Below, piece after piece: positions 6,852 through 15,731 of a stretch of DNA of 40,327 nt. Within the stretch, counting starts at the first letter, position 1; each line of letters opens with the position of its first letter. The translations under genes were made by a program, and so were the position numbers. Origin of the DNA: a virus; IMG/VR virus record IMGVR_UViG_3300044799_000168, positions 1-40,327 of that record, one strand, 5' to 3'. Below the pieces are notes generated by a model that saw nothing but the letters and a program-made list of their open reading frames with translations, did not search any database and was not told the DNA's origin.

Positions 6852-9143
6852 TTAGAGTCCCTTCAATGCTGTTTCTGCAATTTTTTGAGCTTGTTCTTTT
6901 TCAGTTTTTAATTTTTGCTGTATTCGGGCTTGAGATTGTGCACTTTTTTCTTGTTTGTCCATCTGATTAAGCAGATTTATCATTCTTGCTGCAATAGGGG
7001 CAACGGCAGACGAACCTGGTTTCATCGAAAATCCAGCCGTCAATAATTTTATACCTGTTGGATTAGTAGATAATCTTGCAAAGGCCATCGGCCCCATTGC
7101 CAAAACTCCACCACCAGCAACAGTTAAATAATCACCTTCTTTAGCACCTTTATACATCATATAAAGACCACCAGTTTGTATTCCTCTAACATACAAAGAC
7201 ACTCCAGCAGGCGGTTTTTTAGAGATAATTTCAAATAGGTTTTTGATTTTATTGATTCCTTCCAAAGATGTCTTTTCTGGAAACATTTCCCCAACAGCTT
7301 TTTCGCCCATTTTGTATTTTATGATATTCGTAAAAGCATTAGGTTTAACAAAACCTTCCTCGGTAAATGATTTTTCGACTGCATCTGCAAGCCAATTTGT
7401 CCTTAACTGATTCCATAAGATTTGTCCTTCCTTGCTTGGCATTCCACCTATAGGTTCTGTAAGTGCTATTCTTAAATTTCTTATGGCTATTGGATTTTGT
7501 TTCGAGAGCGATTCTGCTACGACATTACTTGGATTCTTAATCAGATTTTTTAAAAGTTTTTCCGAAAAAGTTGTTTTAATCCCTTCCTTTCCTGCACGAT
7601 AAAGAGCATTTGTGTTTCTAAGTAGTTGTTCAGCTTCAACAGATAATCCTTTAGTAGCTCTAAAGTCGAACATAGCCTCGTCGGTCAAATTGGCAATATG
7701 TTTAATGATACCTTCTGCTTTATCAACATCCCTTGCCATTTGTCGAACATCGCCCAAAAAAGTTGAACGTAGAATTCGCATATCGGAAAATGTAACTTGG
7801 TCTGGCATTCCTATAATTTTGGTTAATTGATTTCTGCCCGCTGAAGATAAATATAAATTATTAAGACGAGTATCGGTTGCCAATTCTGCTTTTGCAAATA
7901 ATTTCAATCTTCTTGTTGCGACAGTAGCAGTTTTTGTCATATCATCAACTTGTTTGTATAATGGATTAACTAAATCATCAAGAATTTTCATTATTCTGCC
8001 ATTTGGTCTTGATATATCAGAAGCAAAAATCTGAGCTAAGTTTTCTGGTGTTTCCCTTGCCGTTCCTTCGGCTATCGAATCCACGATGTTATCTGCAAAT
8101 ACTCTTGCTGCCGCACCTTGTTTTTTCTCAAATGTGTCCCATATCTGTTTTGCACCAAACGAACCTCTGCTACCACCTTCTGCCATATAAATAGACATTC
8201 TTTTGTCCAATTCACTCGGCGAAAAAGACCCACCCACTTTGGCAAAATCATCAACCAAAGCAGCAGCCTCTGGGATAGTTTTTCTAACAAACGGTGAAAT
8301 TAAAAATTTCAAGCCAAGTTGGGCATATCTGCCACCAGATTCAGTTCCCGCCTCTACCGCAAATGCTCGTAACGCTTCTCTTTTGCTTGGAAGACGTTTT
8401 TCCTCTATGGCAGTTTGAACAGTTTCTCCTGCCGTTCCCCCTAAGCCAGCAACAATGGCAGCGGTTAGTGGAATGGTTACAAATTCCTCTGGCAAAGCCG
8501 TAAAAGGCGGTATTTGCCCTAATATCAAAGGTCCTAAAATTCCCCCAACTGTGCCACCTGCCATCCTGCCATATCGAGGTGCTTCGATTTTCTTACCTAT
8601 ATCCAAAAATGTTTTTATCTGGGTTTGGTCATAACCCCTTCTTACCAATTCGTTGTATGCCGATTGTCTTTTCGGTTCTGTTAATTGTATCTCCTTGCTT
8701 GATGGTAAATAGGTTTTTGGTCTTATACTTTCAGGCAAAAATCCGCCAAGATTGGAAAATAACTGCTCACTGGAGATGTTTTGTAATTCATTACTTTGCC
8801 CTGTCTTTTTCTGCCGAAGTTCAACTAAACGAATCTTCTGTTCTGCCGTAAGGGTAGTTGGGGCAGGGGTAACAGGAGTTTTAACCCCTATGGGCTGCGT
8901 AGGTGTTATTTTGGGGGTTGTGGGGATTGTTGCGGCGGGTGTAGTTAGTTGTGGCAATAACCCCCCTCCAGTTTCTTTTCTGCTATCATAACCCCCTTCG
9001 TAAGCATATCGCAAAGCATTTGTAAGTGTATTCTGTGCAGGTATCTCCCCAATCGACGGTTCACCAGCTTTTGATAAAGACATAGAACCAGATTGTTTTG
9101 CCCTCAATTCCGCAAGTCGTCTTTTTTGTTCTTTGGTAAGCAT
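6852..9143 (-). CDS. Large internal virion (ejection) protein
   Basis: The 763-residue protein starts at an ATG overlapping the upstream stop (TAATG). It is Gln/Ala/Lys-rich and helical at both ends. Near residues 200-240 it has a glycine-rich hydrophobic stretch (GGTVGGILGPLILGQ, TAAIVAGLGGTAGETV), and there is another near 655-690. Such segments are typical of podovirus ejection proteins that form a channel across the envelope. No lytic transglycosylase motif is visible. It is the last of three probable ejection proteins. Confidence 0.7.
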   Translation of the reverse strand: MLTKEQKRRLAELRAKQSGSMSLSKAGEPSIGEIPAQNTLTNALRYAYEGGYDSRKETGGGLLPQLTTPAATIPTTPKITPTQPIGVKTPVTPAPTTLTAEQKIRLVELRQKKTGQSNELQNISSEQLFSNLGGFLPESIRPKTYLPSSKEIQLTEPKRQSAYNELVRRGYDQTQIKTFLDIGKKIEAPRYGRMAGGTVGGILGPLILGQIPPFTALPEEFVTIPLTAAIVAGLGGTAGETVQTAIEEKRLPSKREALRAFAVEAGTESGGRYAQLGLKFLISPFVRKTIPEAAALVDDFAKVGGSFSPSELDKRMSIYMAEGGSRGSFGAKQIWDTFEKKQGAAARVFADNIVDSIAEGTARETPENLAQIFASDISRPNGRIMKILDDLVNPLYKQVDDMTKTATVATRRLKLFAKAELATDTRLNNLYLSSAGRNQLTKIIGMPDQVTFSDMRILRSTFLGDVRQMARDVDKAEGIIKHIANLTDEAMFDFRATKGLSVEAEQLLRNTNALYRAGKEGIKTTFSEKLLKNLIKNPSNVVAESLSKQNPIAIRNLRIALTEPIGGMPSKEGQILWNQLRTNWLADAVEKSFTEEGFVKPNAFTNIIKYKMGEKAVGEMFPEKTSLEGINKIKNLFEIISKKPPAGVSLYVRGIQTGGLYMMYKGAKEGDYLTVAGGGVLAMGPMAFARLSTNPTGIKLLTAGFSMKPGSSAVAPIAARMINLLNQMDKQEKSAQSQARIQQKLKTEKEQAQKIAETALKGL

Positions 9144-10075
9144 TATTGTTGCGCCTCCAAAGTTTCGAGTTCAGCGAGTTCGGTTTCTTCGTCTGGCGTT
9201 AAATTGCCGGATACTGATATTGTTGTGCCTTCGGGTGCTTTGAAACCTGATTGTTCAAGGGTCTTGCGCCGAATACCAATTGAACTTCTAATCGCTGTCC
9301 GTAATGATTTTAATCTTGCACTAAATACTGTATCAGGTAAATCTATAGTTGGAACAAGTTTCAAGAGCCGTTTATATTCTTGCTCATTTATTTGAGCGCC
9401 AGACCGAAGTCTTAATAAAGTATCGCCTATATTTTTAACGACTTGTCTAAATTGAGATTCTTTTTCAGTAGCTCCTAAACCAGTAAATTCCTTAAAAGTT
9501 CCCCAATTCCCTTCTAATCGTCCTATAAAAGCTGGGTCAAATAAAGTCTCTATTCGTTGAAGTTCTGAATCAAATTCGTAAAGTTTATTAAGGCTTTCCC
9601 GTTCCCCAGAGGGTGCGGGTTTGCCACCTATCCCTATTTCCACCAAAGGTTGACCGATAAGCAATTTATTGAGAGATGCTTGTTGTTCTTTGGTTCTTTG
9701 ACCTTCTGGTATGGCTTGCAATTTCTTTAGGTATGTCAATTTTTCACCAGCAAGTTGTTGAGTAGGTAGCAATGGTTTCGGTGATACTTGATTTGCCATT
9801 GCCATTTTAAGCAATAACTGTTCAATGCCAGAATCACCACCAGCGGCAAGACCAGTAGGCAATCCCATCTGTTGAGCCAAGACATCAAATTGTTTTCCTC
9901 TTTTCTCCTGCTTCCTTTTCTCCATAATCATCATAATCGCCTTGAATATAGGAGCAAGATTCTCTTCGAGCGAAGGCGTTGTCTTCTGAGACATAGAAGT
10001 AGCTACATTTAATCCGCCGCCACCACCACCGCCAACGGGTATTCTCGGCGTATAAAACGGAACATTTACCGGCAT
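9143..10075 (-). CDS. Internal virion protein
   Basis: The 310-residue protein starts at an ATG behind GGAGAAATAAATT. The N-terminus is low-complexity (PVGGGGGGGLN) and the rest is helical and Gln-rich, with a segment ESLNKLYEFDSELQRIETLFD near 160 and a helical C-terminus with many Glu/Leu. This style and the position between two other candidates match the middle member of a podovirus ejection trio. There is no enzyme motif. Confidence 0.6.
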   Translation of the reverse strand: MPVNVPFYTPRIPVGGGGGGGLNVATSMSQKTTPSLEENLAPIFKAIMMIMEKRKQEKRGKQFDVLAQQMGLPTGLAAGGDSGIEQLLLKMAMANQVSPKPLLPTQQLAGEKLTYLKKLQAIPEGQRTKEQQASLNKLLIGQPLVEIGIGGKPAPSGERESLNKLYEFDSELQRIETLFDPAFIGRLEGNWGTFKEFTGLGATEKESQFRQVVKNIGDTLLRLRSGAQINEQEYKRLLKLVPTIDLPDTVFSARLKSLRTAIRSSIGIRRKTLEQSGFKAPEGTTISVSGNLTPDEETELAELETLEAQQ

Positions 10076-10088
10076 AATTTATTTCTCC

Positions 10089-10988
10089 TTAAACACCTGC
10101 CAACCAAGCATTTTGCATTAGTGCAGCGTTACCCGCTGTTGGGTTAGCCATAAAAGTAGCCATTGGATTAGATACCGTGCCAGCAGCACCACCTCCCAAC
10201 CCTCCCATCAACGCTAACATCAAGCCCATACCCGCTATATTGCCCCAATTCGTTCCCTGCTCCATTGTTCCAGCGGATGTAGATGTGCCAGTCTTGGAAG
10301 CAAGAGCCAAAGCAGTATCGAGCGGTATGCCTAAATCAGATAACTGTCTCAACCATTCCGTATATTTGGCGCTAAGCCCCGCCTGCTCTACTTCTCTTGG
10401 CAAGGCACCGTATTGTTCTGCCGCTGCCACCCGTCCCATCGGAACAAGTTCACCATATTGTGCATAAGACAATGCTTCCGGCACTGCACCTAACCGCCGT
10501 GTTCTTTCATTCTCATAAAGTTGAGCCAGAACAGTTTGCAGATTACCCAAAGCACCTTCCTCAAGCTCGGACGTTTCTTTTATCCGTCCACCGCCGAAGA
10601 ATTTGTCCCTTGCCGATGTGGAAGCAGCCAATCGGTCTTTGGCATCCTGAAGTTCCCGCATAACCTGATTTCGATACGCCTGATAATAAGCACCACCAAT
10701 AGGGTCGTATTCCTCGCCACCCAACGTCTTTTGAAGTTCACTCACACCAGCCTTGTAAAGAGGACTTTCGGTCGAAGGAGCAGAGGCGAGATATTCATCA
10801 AGTGTGGCAAGTCCCGTCTGCTCCTCTTTGCTCAATCCAGCCGTTAGTTCGCCGGTGTATGCCTCGCCCGCCCTCGCCAAACGCTCAGCTGCACCTGGAG
10901 CGGCCGCTTGGTAAAGTTGCTGTCCTTCCGGCCCTAAAGTATATGTGGTCGTTTGTTTTGTAGAACCACCGCCACCGAAGCATCCCAT
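10089..10988 (-). CDS. Internal virion/DNA-transfer protein
   Basis: The 299-residue protein begins MGCFGGGGSTKQTTT, a start style common to phage ejection proteins. It continues as an Ala/Glu-rich helical body and has a glycine/alanine hydrophobic segment near 248-270 (IAGMGLMLALMGGLGGGAAG). It follows the GNAT gene by 2 nt and a GGAGAT site. It is probably the first of the three ejection proteins. The family is judged by composition and order only. Confidence 0.65.
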   Translation of the reverse strand: MGCFGGGGSTKQTTTYTLGPEGQQLYQAAAPGAAERLARAGEAYTGELTAGLSKEEQTGLATLDEYLASAPSTESPLYKAGVSELQKTLGGEEYDPIGGAYYQAYRNQVMRELQDAKDRLAASTSARDKFFGGGRIKETSELEEGALGNLQTVLAQLYENERTRRLGAVPEALSYAQYGELVPMGRVAAAEQYGALPREVEQAGLSAKYTEWLRQLSDLGIPLDTALALASKTGTSTSAGTMEQGTNWGNIAGMGLMLALMGGLGGGAAGTVSNPMATFMANPTAGNAALMQNAWLAGV

Positions 10989-10990
10989 AA

Positions 10991-11446
10991 TTAAATCTCC
11001 TTAATATAAGAAGTCTCAAACTTCTTCATTCCAAGTTCTTCGTATAACCTGCACATCTTGTCGTGCATATCGCTCGCCACATTGCTTGCATTCATAATCA
11101 AGTGCGAACAACCGTTGTCTTTCGCCCATTGTTTGGCGAAATTCAATAGTCTCAAACTACCAAAACCTCTCTTGTCCGGCAGGACGAACCAGTAATGCTC
11201 GTTGGCCAATTTCTGCCGACCGAGCGGACTTTGGAAAGTCGTTATTCCCATATAACCTATAATTCCGTTATCATCGTAAAGAACGAGCAAATCTGATTCC
11301 TCGCCTTCGACAAGATTCTTCAGGTCGGCAAGATAATAGTCGGCGTCCATCATCAGACCGAAACCATTACCATTGCTTTCGGCCTTCCACGCCTCGGCTA
11401 TCAGCCTCAAATCCTCGACATCACCTTGAAACACCTTAGAATACAT
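10991..11446 (-). CDS. GNAT-family N-acetyltransferase
   Basis: The 151-residue start at 11446 (MYSKV) has GGTGG at good spacing; an in-frame ATG at 11473 is possible. The GNAT core is visible: LLVLYDDNGIIGYMGITTF (strands 2-4), HYWFVLPDKRGFGSLRLLNFA (acetyl-CoA loop; a V-x-P-x-x-R-G-x-G/A variant) and CSHLIMNASNVASDMHDKMCRLYEELGM. It would transfer an acetyl group to an amine. It lies within the tail and ejection genes, where GNATs recur in podovirus late operons with unknown targets. Confidence 0.85.
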   Translation of the reverse strand: MYSKVFQGDVEDLRLIAEAWKAESNGNGFGLMMDADYYLADLKNLVEGEESDLLVLYDDNGIIGYMGITTFQSPLGRQKLANEHYWFVLPDKRGFGSLRLLNFAKQWAKDNGCSHLIMNASNVASDMHDKMCRLYEELGMKKFETSYIKEI

Positions 11447-11780
11447 ATAATTCCACCGCCGCATTTGCGGCATTGCATTTGAGATAGATTAAACTTGTCG
11501 TCCACGCCGTCCCTGAATCATAAACCGAACACGCCTTGTCAGAATTGGTTAGGATAAACCCTATCGGCGTTCTATCGAGATGATGAGTAATTGAGAACTC
11601 CACATTGGCATTGCCGGTATCTGACTTAGATAATTTTTCCGACTGGTTGAACGGTATGTCCGCAATCTTCCTGAAAACATCATCCAAAAGAAACGTAATC
11701 CTTTGCGCCCACTCTTTTGTCGCCTGGTCTGTAATGTCAAGCGTGGACGGAAATAACTGAGTCCTCGTTATTTTAGCCAT
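11436..11780 (-). CDS. Small virion-associated hypothetical protein
   Basis: The 114-residue protein starts at 11780 on the last base of the nozzle gene. The first half is helical (DQATKEWAQRITFLLDDVFRKI); the second half is a beta-sheet-like domain (VEFSITHHLDRTPIGFILTNSDKACSVYDSG) resembling small tail-fibre or knob proteins of phages and prophages. Its short overlap with the GNAT gene suggests coupled translation. Confidence 0.6.
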   Translation of the reverse strand: MAKITRTQLFPSTLDITDQATKEWAQRITFLLDDVFRKIADIPFNQSEKLSKSDTGNANVEFSITHHLDRTPIGFILTNSDKACSVYDSGTAWTTSLIYLKCNAANAAVELYVF

Positions 11781-13822
11781 TACAGTCTTTTGCCTCCCGT
11801 AGTCCAGTAAAGTCTTGCCTCACGAAAACTAAAGTGCTGACTACTTTCATTGTTGCGAAATCTAAACCGAACCATATCGCAATCCAGTCGCCAATATGCC
11901 CGTCTTATCGCATAGGTGCTGTTAGCCGCCAGCGTCCGCTCCCCGTTCCACGTTACGCCCCTGTCGGTCGAATAGGCCACGTTAAGAGAACCGCCACCGT
12001 TGAAATAAACGTCCATACGCTGAATCCTCTGACGCATCTGAAGATTCGTAAAAATAAAGTCTTTAGTTGAAAACCAACCGTCTATTGCCGTCCCATCATC
12101 ATTCCCGACAAGACGGTCATATTCGTATATGTAACCGTCCGTATCACCCAAAAGAGTAGTCGGTGCAGTCTGGAGAGTAGTTCTGTCCCCGAACCGCCAC
12201 GCCTGTTCGCCAATAGTCCCAACCAAATCACCGATGGTAAGTCGTGTCTGTTTTTCATAATAACCGTAAGATGACATATAGTCGGACACTGTATGTTTTG
12301 TCCATTTGTTCAATGAATAGTTAAAGACCCAAGCAGTATCACAATAATCGGAATCGGTGGATGGAACGAAAAGCCAGTATTCCTTCTGGTCTTCGATGAT
12401 AACCCCGAAACACTTTTCTATACCCTTCGGGTTCATCGTGTCAAACAGTTCCTTCTGTATCTGGCCGCCGATTGATTCGTAGTCTATGCCATTAAAGACA
12501 TAAACATCATCCCAACCCAAGAAAACCAGTTCGTCTCCAAGCGATTCTACGGTATGGGCGGCGGCACAACCTGCGCCGGTAATCCTCTGATTGAACTGGA
12601 AAATGTCGCTGTCTCCAGTGGCGTAACCGACCCAAACACTCCTTTCTTTGAAAACGACAAGGTAATCACCCTTGAACTTTATAGCGCACTTAATCCAGTC
12701 AGCACCACTCAAATCGACATAACTCGCATTTCCGTTAAGGAAATCGTCCGGTTTGGCCGTATCACTCCACCGAACTCTTTGCGGGTATCTGTCGCCGTCT
12801 TCCGTAGTGTCAAGCAAAATCAGATAGTCTTTGAATTCCACAAGTTGTTCGGCAAGAAGAGTAGGCGCTGCAACAGGATAACTGGTAATCAAATCCTCTA
12901 TGTAACCATTACCCGTTGCAGACTTGTCCAATTTTTTCAGGTTGTCCACCCCATTTGTAAATACCCACCAGGGGTCAACTTCCGTTACCTTGCGGATATA
13001 GTCGAAAGAACACATATCGGAAGCGTCGGCATCGTAAGTAATGTCGGAATCGAATACGGGAACGAATTGAATGTCGTCTATGTAAATATCACAGGCCCCG
13101 AAGTCCCTCGTTGACTTCAGCCCGATTGAGGCAATGGCCGTCAACGCCGTTGGGTCTGCAATGGGAATAAAAACCAATCGCCACTGATATGTTCCGCTTA
13201 CGGGAGCTGGCAATGCCATCGGTATATTTATGGTTTCAAGTGGTGTCCCGCAACCAGCCGAATTATCAATGCAGAATTGCAAATCATTCGCCAACAATGC
13301 TACCGAACTGCAAATCCACAGCCGAACCACACCATAGGCAGTTTTATTGCCAAGTGCCGTATCGTGATGCGCCATCAGACCCGTTCCGAATCCATCCGCA
13401 GGACTGATTTTCTGACTGTGCGTCCCGACTTTTATATATGGCGTATGTCCATCGATAACAGCACCGTTAGCCCCCATATCGGAAGTCCAGGTCGTTTCGC
13501 AGTCGTCCTCAACCTCCGCATTCATCGCCGTTTCCCAATACTTCCCTATGGTGTTATATGTCCATACACCTTTTGTGGTTATCGCCAGAAGATAACCTGC
13601 CGAATAGCTGAACAGGTAAAACTGGTCTGACCCGACAAAAACGCCTGGCAAAGGCAGATTATTCCCAAACTGTGAATAACCGAATCTTTTTTTGCAAAAT
13701 CCGTCTTCAAAAAAGACATTCTCACAGTCGGACATATCCGTAGAGGCAATCAAATCTGGGGGGAGTGAAAAGTTTAGCCCTCCAAGTGGTGCTATACCGG
13801 CTTCTATGTTAATTTCAGCCAT
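11780..13822 (-). CDS. Tail nozzle-like beta-propeller protein
   Basis: The 680-residue protein begins with GGLNFSLPPDLIASTDMSDCENVFFEDGFCKKRFGY, the pattern of podovirus tail tubular B/nozzle proteins (a list of bound sites, then a propeller). Repeated Trp- and Asp-rich blades follow (KGVWTYN, WVFTNGVDNLKKLD, ERSVWVGYATGD, DDVYVFNGIDYE, WVFNYSLNKWT). A C-terminal beta domain contains a VAYSTDRGVTW neuraminidase-like Asp-box stretch. It follows the anchored fibre gene and precedes the ejection genes, as expected for a tail end piece. The family assignment is by pattern. Confidence 0.65.
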   Translation of the reverse strand: MAEINIEAGIAPLGGLNFSLPPDLIASTDMSDCENVFFEDGFCKKRFGYSQFGNNLPLPGVFVGSDQFYLFSYSAGYLLAITTKGVWTYNTIGKYWETAMNAEVEDDCETTWTSDMGANGAVIDGHTPYIKVGTHSQKISPADGFGTGLMAHHDTALGNKTAYGVVRLWICSSVALLANDLQFCIDNSAGCGTPLETINIPMALPAPVSGTYQWRLVFIPIADPTALTAIASIGLKSTRDFGACDIYIDDIQFVPVFDSDITYDADASDMCSFDYIRKVTEVDPWWVFTNGVDNLKKLDKSATGNGYIEDLITSYPVAAPTLLAEQLVEFKDYLILLDTTEDGDRYPQRVRWSDTAKPDDFLNGNASYVDLSGADWIKCAIKFKGDYLVVFKERSVWVGYATGDSDIFQFNQRITGAGCAAAHTVESLGDELVFLGWDDVYVFNGIDYESIGGQIQKELFDTMNPKGIEKCFGVIIEDQKEYWLFVPSTDSDYCDTAWVFNYSLNKWTKHTVSDYMSSYGYYEKQTRLTIGDLVGTIGEQAWRFGDRTTLQTAPTTLLGDTDGYIYEYDRLVGNDDGTAIDGWFSTKDFIFTNLQMRQRIQRMDVYFNGGGSLNVAYSTDRGVTWNGERTLAANSTYAIRRAYWRLDCDMVRFRFRNNESSQHFSFREARLYWTTGGKRL

Positions 13823-13837
13823 ATCTTTAACGTCCTA

Positions 13838-14857
13838 TTAACTCGGCAATTCAATTACTGTAAAAACTCTCTTTGCGGCTGTGCCATATTGTTGAGCCGT
13901 TCCCTCTTGGTCTTTCCACTGAACCTTGAAAGTATGGGAACCAGCAACTAACGATGTTTCTAACCAATGTATTGTCGTCCCTCTATCTTCGTTGCCCCCG
14001 CCATCTCGCATTCTCTGTTCTCCGTGCGGTGTCCCATCAATATCAAATCTAATACACACTGCACTGGGGGATGCGTGAAAAAGCGTCATTGAGCACAAAA
14101 GCAGAATATTCCCGCCTTTAGTAGTAATTGTAACCGAATCATCTCCATCCCAAGTAACATCTGCCCAATTAGCCGATGTGTTGGTAATATCATCTGAACC
14201 TGTTTTAGTAACAGATTGACCCAAAGCGTCATCGACATATTTCTTGTTGGCAATCTGGGCATCGGCGGCAGGAGCGCCGCTCGTTGCAAGTTTTGACGTA
14301 TCGGGCAGGGTCGTAACCGCACCCAAAACTACCTCATCGCTTGTGTTCACCTTGATTACATTCACGTCCGCCGTTCCGGCAGCGTTTCTTGCCCGAAGGT
14401 TGTAGTTGTTGCGAAGTCTCGTCTCCGTATCGTTAAAGGTATTGTCGTTCACATCGGCAGCTTCCACGAAAAGCTGTATGTCCGTCCCGATTTTCCGCAA
14501 AACCTGCTTCGTGTAACCATCCTCGTTTTTGGCGAACAGACCGCAATTCGTTCCATCACTAAGGGCATAAATTCCTATTTCGTCTGTGCTTACAGTCGGA
14601 GTGGCGGACTGTTGCAAAAACAAGGCATAATAGAACCCTTCGTTGGAATCGCCGGAATTGAAACCAGCTATCATATTCTCGACTCTCTCAGCGACATCAA
14701 CACGCAGGTATCTCATATAGTCGTCAATCTCATTGGCATAAGTGCTGTCTGTAGGTAGGGACTCGTTCCAACTTCGAGTGAAGGCAAGATTCAATACGAA
14801 CAAGACACCAAGTAAAAAACCCATTCCGATTCCGATTACCAACAATCTCTTTTTCAT
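13838..14857 (-). CDS. Tail-fibre-like protein with N-terminal membrane anchor
   Basis: The start at 14857 follows TTAGGAGATTC; an upstream in-frame ATG (14905) would lie in the terminator stem. The 339-residue protein opens with KKRLLVIGIGMGFLLGVLFVLNLAF, a signal peptide or anchor. Then comes NESLPTDSTYANEIDDYMRYLRVDVAERVENM, the common phage fibre motif. A central region and a beta-rich C-terminus (TWDGDDSVTITTKGGNILLLCS, DIDGTPHGEQRM, GSHTFKVQWKD) suit a receptor-binding or decoration head. A membrane signal on a fibre protein is odd. Confidence 0.7.
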   Translation of the reverse strand: MKKRLLVIGIGMGFLLGVLFVLNLAFTRSWNESLPTDSTYANEIDDYMRYLRVDVAERVENMIAGFNSGDSNEGFYYALFLQQSATPTVSTDEIGIYALSDGTNCGLFAKNEDGYTKQVLRKIGTDIQLFVEAADVNDNTFNDTETRLRNNYNLRARNAAGTADVNVIKVNTSDEVVLGAVTTLPDTSKLATSGAPAADAQIANKKYVDDALGQSVTKTGSDDITNTSANWADVTWDGDDSVTITTKGGNILLLCSMTLFHASPSAVCIRFDIDGTPHGEQRMRDGGGNEDRGTTIHWLETSLVAGSHTFKVQWKDQEGTAQQYGTAAKRVFTVIELPS

Positions 14858-14870
14858 TTTTGAATCTCCT

Positions 14871-14912
14871 AAAAACAAAACCCCGTAAATGCCACAAGCA
14901 CTCACAGGGTTT
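14871..14912 (-). terminator. Strong intrinsic terminator upstream of the fibre gene
   Basis: On the minus strand 15 consecutive pairs (with some G-U) join AAACCCTGTGAGTGC and GCATTTACGGGGTTT around a 5-nt loop, followed by TTTTGTTTTT. It separates the adaptor gene from the anchored fibre gene, so the fibre may have its own promoter or be expressed at a reduced level. Confidence 0.8.
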
Positions 14913-14945
14913 CTTTCAACTTGTCTGTATTTTATTAACTTTTAA

Positions 14946-15731
14946 TTAGACGGTCGCATACCAGTCCGTCCCCTGCCAGTAAATTAAATCTTTTCTCGGC
15001 CTTGCTCCTAAAGATTGTCCAGCGGCAGGTTGCATACCTTCCTCGACAGCCGCAAGTTCCGCCTCTTGGTCTGTCTTGACCATCTGTGCGTAAATCGCCA
15101 TCGCATCGGCCATCCACTCCCCATATTTTTCCTTGTCCTGCGCAAACCTGAATCCCAAAGCCGTAGCCCCGTATTCGAGGATTTCCGGCCAAGTGGCCGA
15201 AATGATATTGCTCGTATTAGAATCCGAAAGGTCTGCCAAATATCCATAAAACAGAAGGTAAATCACGAAGGCCGTATTACTGTTGTAACTGTGCGCAGGT
15301 TTCTCAAACAAAGCAATGTAACTGGCATCAACATAATACGCCTGCGGTATTCCGTAGCCCGCCGTGTTGTCGAAATAAGAATCTTCTTCTATGCTCGTCT
15401 TAAACAGCCGCCGAAGCTGGCTTCGGTAGCCATCCGACATCTTCAGCCAACAGCTTCTCTCGGCCTTGAATTTGCGAACAGTTCCCGCATCTACATCAGT
15501 CCAGTTGGAATCTCCAGCGGTGGGCACGGCGTATTTCTGCGTCAAGTCCACCGTGTTGCGATAAACCTCTTGCCTCATCCAACTGAACGAGAAATTACCG
15601 CATATTTTTCGCTGTATCGAATTTATCCAACTGTCAACAGTCCCGCCATCAGTTGAAGTTATACCAAGGTCAGTTGCAATACCGTCAGGCCAGTTGGCTA
15701 ATATCTGTGTTCTCAATTCCGATATGGTCAT
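14946..15731 (-). CDS. Head-tail adaptor (gp4/tail tubular A-like) protein
   Basis: The 261-residue protein has a good AAGGTGG site and overlaps the end of the upstream gene by 47 nt. Its helical N-terminus (DSWINSIQRKICGNFSFSWMRQE), the central SYIALFEKPAHSYNSNTAFVIYLLFYGYLADL and the helical C-terminus (WPEILEYGATALGFRFAQDKEKYGEW) follow the pattern of podovirus head-tail adaptors that ring the portal. It is a standard neighbour of a nozzle gene; here two genes lie between. Confidence 0.7.
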   Translation of the reverse strand: MTISELRTQILANWPDGIATDLGITSTDGGTVDSWINSIQRKICGNFSFSWMRQEVYRNTVDLTQKYAVPTAGDSNWTDVDAGTVRKFKAERSCWLKMSDGYRSQLRRLFKTSIEEDSYFDNTAGYGIPQAYYVDASYIALFEKPAHSYNSNTAFVIYLLFYGYLADLSDSNTSNIISATWPEILEYGATALGFRFAQDKEKYGEWMADAMAIYAQMVKTDQEAELAAVEEGMQPAAGQSLGARPRKDLIYWQGTDWYATV